Shown: in pieces, positions 24,076-29,327 of the stretch
How positions within the stretch are numbered: position 1 is the stretch's first letter
How the letters are laid out: every line of letters begins with the position of its first letter
Origin: WTJX01 sp045106295
GTDB taxonomy: Bacteria > Bacteroidota > Bacteroidia > Cytophagales > JAAEPT01
Reading direction: 5' to 3'
Assembly (NCBI GenBank): GCA_045106295.1
Contig: JBGCEI010000159.1
Coordinates: 1 to 29,327, forward strand
Length of the DNA: 29,327 nt
Translations under genes and position numbers: made by a program
Notes under the pieces: generated by a model
What the model was told of the DNA's origin: nothing
The model's input: the letters and a program-made list of their open reading frames with translations, nothing else
The model's database searches: none

Positions 24076-25197
24076 TTACTCTCCTGTTAAGTTTTTACGG
24101 ATGTAGTTCCCCACTATTTTAGTGAATTTGGTAGTACGAACTTCGTTTTCTTTTCCTACAAAATTTCCAGTAAAAGAATAGAATACTAAATCGGCAGCTT
24201 CGTTTATGAGTTTATCAAACACTTTATGTTCGTATTGATGATTCAGTGTTTCTAACTCATGCTGAGAGTATTGTTTTTCTCTAGAAAAGTTGTTAATAGT
24301 GTAGTCTCTAAATCTAAAAGGGGGTTTTGATTTTGGTTTGTACACGGTAGCGTAGATTTCTTGTCCCATTACTAAGGTAGGCAAGAGTGCTTCCCAAAAT
24401 TGTTTATCTACTTTTAATTCTATACACAGCATAGCTAGCTCTGTGAACAAAAAACAGAAAGCAGAAAAAGGTTGTGTAAATGGATAATTGTCTAATTTTA
24501 GTGAGCCATTCACATACATAGTATATGCTTTCTTGAAGTCTTCTACGTTTATAGTATTAGTAACCTTGTCAGTAAAGAACTCACTTACCAAACCCATATA
24601 CACCTCAGATAAATAAGATAAATACCCGTTGGCGTCTGTTTTGGTTAAAAATTTATCGTTAGCCCCTTCACCTTTTTGGTAAGAAAAACCTCTAGAAATT
24701 AGTCGTTGGAAGAGTAGGTCATTTACCGAGTTTACAGCTGTTTTTCGTATCCACCGCTCTTCTTCGGAAAGTTCGTAACTATCTAAATCATCAATGTGGG
24801 TAAGCTGTTGTTGTATTTTGTAGAAGTACATGTGGTACCTTCTGTAATGTGGGTTTTCTACTTTTTTAGCGATGATAGTAGCTACTTTGGCAAAAGAACT
24901 ACCAAATAAAGAACCCTTTTTCTTGATGTTGTCTAAATCTTTTTCCGAGAGGTTGTATTCCAAAGCAGCTAAAGCTATTGGCTCACCTTCGAAATAAACA
25001 GTTAATGGAAATTTTCCTTCTTCAGCTTCGTACCCTTCCATATCTACATAGAAAGACATTCTGTCTATTTTTTGGAAAGGGAGGTCATAATAATCGTCCA
25101 TTTTTATATTGACAACTTCTGAGCTAGTATTGAAGAAATGGAGTACACAATTACGTGTGCCCTTTGCCTCCGTTAATAGTTCGGTTGTGAATAACAT
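24076..25197 (-). CDS. Conserved hypothetical protein of unknown family
   Basis: I do not recognise this 373-residue protein. It has no signal peptide, no transmembrane helix and only four cysteines, and is rich in Phe, Tyr and charged residues. Notable stretches are NPHYRRYHMYFYKIQQQ, EERWIRKTAVNSVNDLLFQR and KPPFRFRDYTINNFSREKQY. The last third is predicted helical. It looks like a soluble cytoplasmic protein rather than an enzyme with obvious motifs. The neighbours (a CoA-binding protein and a SulP transporter) do not suggest a role. It has a good -7 box upstream. Confidence 0.75.
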   Translation of the reverse strand: MLFTTELLTEAKGTRNCVLHFFNTSSEVVNIKMDDYYDLPFQKIDRMSFYVDMEGYEAEEGKFPLTVYFEGEPIALAALEYNLSEKDLDNIKKKGSLFGSSFAKVATIIAKKVENPHYRRYHMYFYKIQQQLTHIDDLDSYELSEEERWIRKTAVNSVNDLLFQRLISRGFSYQKGEGANDKFLTKTDANGYLSYLSEVYMGLVSEFFTDKVTNTINVEDFKKAYTMYVNGSLKLDNYPFTQPFSAFCFLFTELAMLCIELKVDKQFWEALLPTLVMGQEIYATVYKPKSKPPFRFRDYTINNFSREKQYSQHELETLNHQYEHKVFDKLINEAADLVFYSFTGNFVGKENEVRTTKFTKIVGNYIRKNLTGE

Positions 25198-25228
25198 AAA
25201 ATGAGCTACAATTATTTAAATAGTTGAA

Positions 25229-25236
25229 CAAAAGTA
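25229..25236 (-). promoter_or_regulatory. Candidate -7 box of the 24076-25197 gene
   Basis: The minus strand reads TACTTTTG, an exact TAnnTTTG, 32 bases upstream of the ATG at 25197. A TTTTTAG about 20 bases further upstream could serve as the weak -33 element. The rest of the 25198-25395 spacer is AT-rich with no other clear feature; it must also hold the promoter of the SulP gene. Confidence 0.5.
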
Positions 25237-25395
25237 TGTTTTTTTATATCAAACTAAAAATTGAATGAAATTGTATTCTCCACAAGTAAAAAAATGGATA
25301 TGTTTATGTACTTTTATTCTGTTATCTAGCATACGATAGAGATGAACTAAATAGCTAGGTGATTGTATTCTTAAACAGACCTTATTTTTTAAATC

Positions 25396-26979
25396 ATGAA
25401 TAACCTATCAGAAAAAGGTATGAAAAGTTTAAAGGCACATGTTAAGAACGATGTAACTGCTGGTTTTTTAGTCTTTTTACTTGCTTTACCACTTAGTTTA
25501 GGAATTGCGAAAGCAAGTGGATTTCCTGCTTCAATGGGTGTTCTTACTGCTATGATAGGGGGGCTGTGTACTGTCTTTTTTAACGTATCAGCATTAACAA
25601 TTAAAGGACCAGCTGCTGGTCTTATCACCATTGCTTCAGCATCTGTTTTAGAACTCGGGGGAGGTACTCAAGGCTGGCAAACTGCCTGTGCAGCCATTGT
25701 CGTTATGGCGTTATTACAGATAGCATTCGGCTTTTTAAAATTAGGCTCATTAAGTGATTTCTTTCCTCATTCAGCAGTACATGGTATGTTGGCAGCTATT
25801 GGGATGATTATTATTGCTAAACAGATACCCGTATTACTTGGTGACGACCCAACCTTATACAAAGGAGCAGGCCCCATTCAATTGTTTCTTGATATCCCTA
25901 AATTTATTCTCCATGCCCATTGGCATATCGCTACCATTGGAATCTTGGGAGTTATTATCATGTTTGTATTACCCACACTAAATATCCCTTTATTTAAGAG
26001 GATACCGGCACCCATGTTTGTATTACTCGTTGCGGTACCTTTGACAGTCGTTTGGCATTTTAAACAAACAGAACCAGGTTATTCACTAGTTCAAATTGGA
26101 GACTTCTGGGGAAGCCTAGGTGTAAATGCTGATTTCTCTATGATTGGTACATTTACCTTTTGGAAATATGTAGTCATGTTTCTATTTGTAAGCTCCTTAG
26201 AATCATTACTTACTGTAAAAGCTATTGACAGTTTAGATCCATACAAGCGAGAGTCTAACTATAACGGTGATTTGATTGGGCAAGGAGTAGGAAATGCTAT
26301 GGTAGGAATGCTTGGAGGTATGCCCATGATATCTGAAGTAGTGCGAAGCTCAGCTAATGTAGGTTTTGGCGCAAAAACGAAATGGTCTAACTTCTTTCAT
26401 GGTGTATTCTTATTATTGGCCATGATCTTTCTAATTCCATTTATTGAACTAATCCCTAATGCAGCTTTAGCTGCCATGTTAATTTATGCGGGTTACCGCT
26501 TAGCTGCACCAAAAGCATTCATACACGCCTACCAAATAGGCAAAGAACAGTTAGCCATATTTCTTGTTACTATTATTGTAACACTTACTGAAGATTTACT
26601 TTTAGGGGTTTTAGCGGGGATACTTGTAAAGCTTGCTTTTCATCTATATCACGGAGTGAAGATTTCTAATATTTTTAAAGTAAAAGGTGATATCACAACA
26701 GAAGGAAAGAATACAGTTATCACCCTGCACAGCTCAGTAATCTTTTCAAATTTAATTTCCTTTAAAAAATTGTTAGCAACAGTTCCTGATGGTTGTAAGC
26801 TAGAAATTGATGTTTCAAAAACACAATTAATAGATCACTCGTTTTTGAGTTTTATCTATCATTACCAATCAGAAAAAGAAGCACAAGGCAGTTCGTGTGA
26901 ATTAAAGGGAATGGATAATCACAAAGCATTTGCAGATCATCCATTAGGGACAAGAAAGCTTGTTAAAAATAATACTTAG
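25396..26979 (+). CDS. SulP family anion transporter with C-terminal STAS domain
   Basis: The 527-residue membrane protein opens with DVTAGFLVFLLALPLSLGIA and continues with GGLCTVFFNVSALTIKGPAAGL, the SulP signature. There are about 10-12 hydrophobic helices, SLESLLTVKAIDSLDP and GGMPMISEVVRSSANV in the middle, and a STAS-like domain at about 440-520 with EIDVSKTQLIDHSFLSFIYH. SulP proteins carry sulfate, bicarbonate or other anions. The end GMDNHKAFADHPLGTRKL is like members linked with carbonic anhydrase, so bicarbonate uptake is possible but unproved; no carbonic anhydrase gene lies in the window. The start ATG is the second-best match to the family after residue 10 (MKSLKAH). Confidence 0.9.
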   Translation: MNNLSEKGMKSLKAHVKNDVTAGFLVFLLALPLSLGIAKASGFPASMGVLTAMIGGLCTVFFNVSALTIKGPAAGLITIASASVLELGGGTQGWQTACAAIVVMALLQIAFGFLKLGSLSDFFPHSAVHGMLAAIGMIIIAKQIPVLLGDDPTLYKGAGPIQLFLDIPKFILHAHWHIATIGILGVIIMFVLPTLNIPLFKRIPAPMFVLLVAVPLTVVWHFKQTEPGYSLVQIGDFWGSLGVNADFSMIGTFTFWKYVVMFLFVSSLESLLTVKAIDSLDPYKRESNYNGDLIGQGVGNAMVGMLGGMPMISEVVRSSANVGFGAKTKWSNFFHGVFLLLAMIFLIPFIELIPNAALAAMLIYAGYRLAAPKAFIHAYQIGKEQLAIFLVTIIVTLTEDLLLGVLAGILVKLAFHLYHGVKISNIFKVKGDITTEGKNTVITLHSSVIFSNLISFKKLLATVPDGCKLEIDVSKTQLIDHSFLSFIYHYQSEKEAQGSSCELKGMDNHKAFADHPLGTRKLVKNNT

Positions 26980-27003
26980 CCTATTCCTTTTACTAAAAAG
27001 CAG

Positions 27004-27027
27004 AAAGAATAGACGGAGGTATTCTTT
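27004..27027. terminator. Candidate bidirectional terminator
   Basis: AAAGAATA (27004-27011) pairs with TATTCTTT (27020-27027) around the loop GACGGAGG. On the minus strand it is followed by CTGCTTTTTA, on the plus strand by only a short T stretch. It lies between the convergent SulP and TPR genes and touches the TPR stop codon. Confidence 0.45.
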
Positions 27028-27722
27028 TAGGTAAGACCTTCGGTGAATTTTTCGGTCAACTTTATACAAGCTTTTTGAGCTTTAATAATATCCTTATGGA
27101 TATTCATATTTTGCTCAGTCTCATCAGAAGCATTAAAAGCATCCACTGCTTTAATATAATATTTCTTTGCGTTCTGGTTTTGGCTAACTAAAATACATAC
27201 ATCAGCAAGAGTCAAATAATCTAGGTAACTAGCATTTTCCTTTTGCTCTACCAATTCAATAATTTTTAATAACGTTGTTTCGGCTTTAACCCTATGCTTC
27301 TCTGCAAATGTTAAAGGCAAATCATAATCTTTATATAGCGAAAGGTGAGTAGTCGCTTTACTCTTAAGGTAAACTGGGTTTTCTGGGTCTAGTGTTAATG
27401 CTTGATTAAAATTTTTCAGTGCATCCTGCTCTTTTCCTCTTTTATTTTGGATAGCCACACCCTTGTAATAATATCCTTCTGAATCTTCTGGGACTAATTT
27501 TATCAACGTATCAGCACATGCAAGTAATTGATCATAACCCTTCGTCCTTACCAAGCACTGACAAGCTAAAAGACAGAGATCCACGTTTTCAGGATCATTT
27601 TCTAATTCAACAAGCATTTTATTTAATGATGGTTTTACCTTACCAGAATAAAATAACGCCTTTAGTGCTTCATAAGAATCTCTTTTTACCACTTTCTTTT
27701 TCTCTTGAACCTCTTTATTCAT
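27027..27722 (-). CDS. Tetratricopeptide repeat protein
   Basis: The 231-residue protein is built of TPR-like helix pairs: about 50-80 (NVDLCLLACQCLVRTKGYDQ), 83-115 (EGYYYKGVAIQNKRGKEQDA with ALKNFNQALTLDPENPVYL), and another set near 160-200 (YLDYLTLADVCILVSQNQNA with KKYYIKAVDAF). The N-terminus MNKEVQEKKKVVKRDSYEAL is basic; there is no signal peptide, so it is cytoplasmic. TPR proteins act as scaffolds for partner proteins. No partner can be named from the neighbours (SulP gene on one side, HAAO on the other). It is transcribed alone. Confidence 0.8.
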   Translation of the reverse strand: MNKEVQEKKKVVKRDSYEALKALFYSGKVKPSLNKMLVELENDPENVDLCLLACQCLVRTKGYDQLLACADTLIKLVPEDSEGYYYKGVAIQNKRGKEQDALKNFNQALTLDPENPVYLKSKATTHLSLYKDYDLPLTFAEKHRVKAETTLLKIIELVEQKENASYLDYLTLADVCILVSQNQNAKKYYIKAVDAFNASDETEQNMNIHKDIIKAQKACIKLTEKFTEGLT

Positions 27723-27837
27723 TTGTTTTTTGAATTATATATTAGTCTAACACTTTGCTCGTCGATGTTATTCAACCACAAAAAAATAAAGTTACGAATC
27801 TAAAAACTTAGTATTGTTGTTTGTGGAAGCTATTTTT

Positions 27838-28350
27838 TTAAGGTTTCTCCATTACAGCACTACAATTCGAGCATGTTCGTAATTCTCGAGAGTCATAAAA
27901 TGTTTTCATCACCTTTGGCAACTGCTTTACAATATCCGTCATAAAGAAGTATTCCTCATACAATTTATGGTCACAGTTTTCACAAAACCATAAAAAACCA
28001 TCATTTTCTCCTTCTTTTCGTTTACGCTCTATCACCAAACCGACACTTCCTTCGGTTCGTTGTGGTGAATGAGGTACTTTAGGAGGTAGCAAAAATATCT
28101 CTCCTTCGTTTATTGGAATATCTACCTGTTTTCCCTCTTCCACAATCTTTAATACAATACTTCCCTCCAGCTGGTAGAAAAACTCTTCCCCTTCATTGTA
28201 ATGATAATCCTTTCTAGCGTTTGGCCCACCAACCACCATCACAATAAATTCCTCATTGTCCACATACACTACCTGATTTCCAACAGGAGGCTTCAGTAAG
28301 TGCCTATGCTCTTCTATCCAATTTTTAAAATTAAAGGGGCGTTGTATCAT
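27838..28350 (-). CDS. nbaC: 3-hydroxyanthranilate 3,4-dioxygenase
   Basis: This cupin-fold Fe(II) enzyme opens the ring of 3-hydroxyanthranilate to aminocarboxymuconate semialdehyde, which either closes to quinolinate (NAD synthesis) or is degraded to acetyl-CoA/glutaryl-CoA. The 170 residues show the metal ligands H50, E56 and H94 in NARKDYHYNEGEEFFYQ and PPKVPHSPQRTE, and the substrate arginines R46 and R98, in the positions known from the Cupriavidus enzyme. The C-terminal rubredoxin-like iron site is complete: C123, C126, C160, C163. It works downstream of kynA (15084-16049) in the same pathway, although 12 kb separates the two genes. Kynurenine monooxygenase and kynureninase are not in the window. 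Confidence 0.95.
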   Translation of the reverse strand: MIQRPFNFKNWIEEHRHLLKPPVGNQVVYVDNEEFIVMVVGGPNARKDYHYNEGEEFFYQLEGSIVLKIVEEGKQVDIPINEGEIFLLPPKVPHSPQRTEGSVGLVIERKRKEGENDGFLWFCENCDHKLYEEYFFMTDIVKQLPKVMKTFYDSRELRTCSNCSAVMEKP

Positions 28351-28462
28351 TAGTAGTAGACTTTAAAATCATAAGATGTTGAAACATTAAGATTTACCAT
28401 TTGACTCTTGTTATTCCCTTTTCTCTTTTGTTTTTTAAATTTTCTAACAAAATCAGGTTTTA

Positions 28463-28485
28463 CCACTTTCGTGTAATGGCGCGAA
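28463..28485. repeat. Dispersed hairpin repeat, copy 2
   Basis: These 23 bases are identical to 18492-18514. The flanks differ, but here CTTTCG pairs perfectly with CGAAAG, a hairpin again. It lies in the 315-base spacer between hemH and the dioxygenase gene. Confidence 0.65.
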
Positions 28486-28527
28486 AGCTTAGATTAACTT
28501 GAGTTCGACGAAAAAACCATGCTTAAA

Positions 28528-28560
28528 ATATTTTCAGAGTCACTTTTGAAGCGAAAATAT
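28528..28560. repeat. Inverted repeat in the hemH / nbaC spacer
   Basis: ATATTTTC (28528-28535) pairs with GAAAATAT (28553-28560) across a 17-base loop. No T tract follows, so it is not a standard terminator. The rest of the spacer, apart from the repeat copy at 28463, holds only low-complexity AT-rich DNA, with a near repeat of TTGTCAAT. Confidence 0.45.
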
Positions 28561-28665
28561 CAAAATAACATGCAAACGTAAATTGTCAATTGTAATTTGT
28601 CAATACTTAACTATCGAATGATGCTTTTTTATTGAATAATTCTAATAAACTTCATTGAACTCACG

Positions 28666-29327
28666 TTAATCCAGTCGTTTTTTAGCCATTCCTGCCAAAT
28701 ATTCCACCCATTCAGGAGCTACATTTAGGCCCTCTACCAATTGCCAAGACTCTCCGCCAGCTTCGATGAATTGTTCTTTGTAAGTTTCAGCTACTTCGAT
28801 AGTCGTTTCTAAACAATCAGCTACAAAAGCAGGAGAAAATACCAATATATTTTTCTTTCCTTCTTTTGCTAATCTTTCAATTTCATGATCGGTGTATGGT
28901 TTAATCCATGGTGTTTTCCCCAAACGAGATTGGAAACAAATAGTCATTTGATCTTCCGTAATCCCAATAGCTTTAGCAATCAAACGAGAATTCTCGAAAC
29001 ACTGGCCACGGTAACAGTATTTATTTTTTGAGTTGTAACTAGAGCAGCATTCTCCAAGCTTGCAGTAGTTATCAAATGAACCCTTTAAAATTTGTCGTTC
29101 AGGCAACCCATGATAAGTGAATACTATGTGATCATACTCTTTTTCTTTCATGTATCGCTTACCCAAGGCAGCATATACATCTATGAATTTCGGGTCATCA
29201 AAGAAGTTAGCTACTATCTCTATCGTAGGAATAATTTGCCATTTAGATAACTCTTCCCAGACCTTTTCCATGGTAGAGGCGGTAGTGGCAGAAGCATATT
29301 GAGGGTACATAGGGACCACTAATAATT
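28666..29327 (-). CDS. hemH: Ferrochelatase, C-terminal part (start outside window)
   Basis: Ferrochelatase inserts Fe(II) into protoporphyrin IX in the last step of heme synthesis. The frame is open to the window end and reads LLVVPMYPQYASATTAS, the family's VLLPLYPQYS..T block, so the N-terminal third is cut off; a GTG at 29319 is not the true start. Then follow FTYHGLPERQI (with the catalytic His of the SxHGxP motif), TICFQSRLGKTPWIKPYTD, and ILVFSPAFVADCLETTIEV with the second conserved Glu. A Cys-rich insert (CKLGECCSSYNSKNKYCYRGQC) lies after the HGLP motif. Ferrochelatases with such an insert are known in several phyla, where it may hold an iron-sulfur cluster. No other heme gene is near. 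Confidence 0.93.
   Translation of the reverse strand, partial: LLVVPMYPQYASATTASTMEKVWEELSKWQIIPTIEIVANFFDDPKFIDVYAALGKRYMKEKEYDHIVFTYHGLPERQILKGSFDNYCKLGECCSSYNSKNKYCYRGQCFENSRLIAKAIGITEDQMTICFQSRLGKTPWIKPYTDHEIERLAKEGKKNILVFSPAFVADCLETTIEVAETYKEQFIEAGGESWQLVEGLNVAPEWVEYLAGMAKKRLD

Overview
The window is AT-rich chromosomal DNA of a free-living member of the phylum Bacteroidota. The phylum call rests on the gene families (BspA-type leucine-rich repeats, DUF4105, OMP_b-brl_3-like barrels, many short-signal lipoproteins), on the lack of strong Shine-Dalgarno sites, and on several promoter -7 boxes of the phylum type TAnnTTTG. The genus cannot be fixed from the sequence. No rRNA, tRNA, CRISPR array, insertion sequence or prophage gene was found.

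Layout. (1) 1-549: the 5' part of a BspA-like surface protein on the minus strand, then a gap with a large imperfect inverted repeat. (2) 860-3530, minus: operon rbfA, FtsX/LolC-type permease, NrnA-type DHH phosphoesterase. (3) 3575-7801, plus: an accessory block of envelope genes. It holds a DUF4105 gene broken by one in-frame stop, a large lipoprotein metalloprotease-like protein with a Gly/Ser linker, two small unknown lipoproteins and a 29-residue mini-lipoprotein. (4) 7913-11402, minus: a Spy-like periplasmic protein, uvrB, a small membrane protein and lspA. (5) 11403-14891: a gap holding a decayed carboxyltransferase fragment, then a TonB-receptor-like outer-membrane protein. (6) 15084-18359: kynA and gcdH, divergent, with aroC convergent to gcdH. 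(7) 18360-20613: a spacer full of REP-like hairpins, an SH3-like lipoprotein, a gmhB-like phosphatase and a DUF433/DUF5615 toxin-antitoxin pair. (8) 20708-23545: dxs and an RlmI-like methyltransferase in one operon. (9) 23711-27722: a CoA-binding protein, an unknown conserved protein, a SulP transporter and a TPR protein. (10) 27838-29327: 3-hydroxyanthranilate dioxygenase and the 3' part of hemH.

How the genes fit together. Tryptophan 2,3-dioxygenase (entry), 3-hydroxyanthranilate 3,4-dioxygenase (ring opening) and glutaryl-CoA dehydrogenase (late step) suggest tryptophan breakdown through kynurenine, either to quinolinate/NAD or onward to glutaryl-CoA. The other enzymes of that route are not in the window. 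LspA matches the many lipoproteins seen. The MEP isoprenoid route is shown by dxs.

The most unusual signals are an 18-base pure A tract inside the dxs reading frame, the DUF4105 gene split by a single stop with the frame kept open on both sides, a lipoprotein/metalloprotease block that looks like an undescribed envelope system, and short hairpin repeats shared between two distant spacers.
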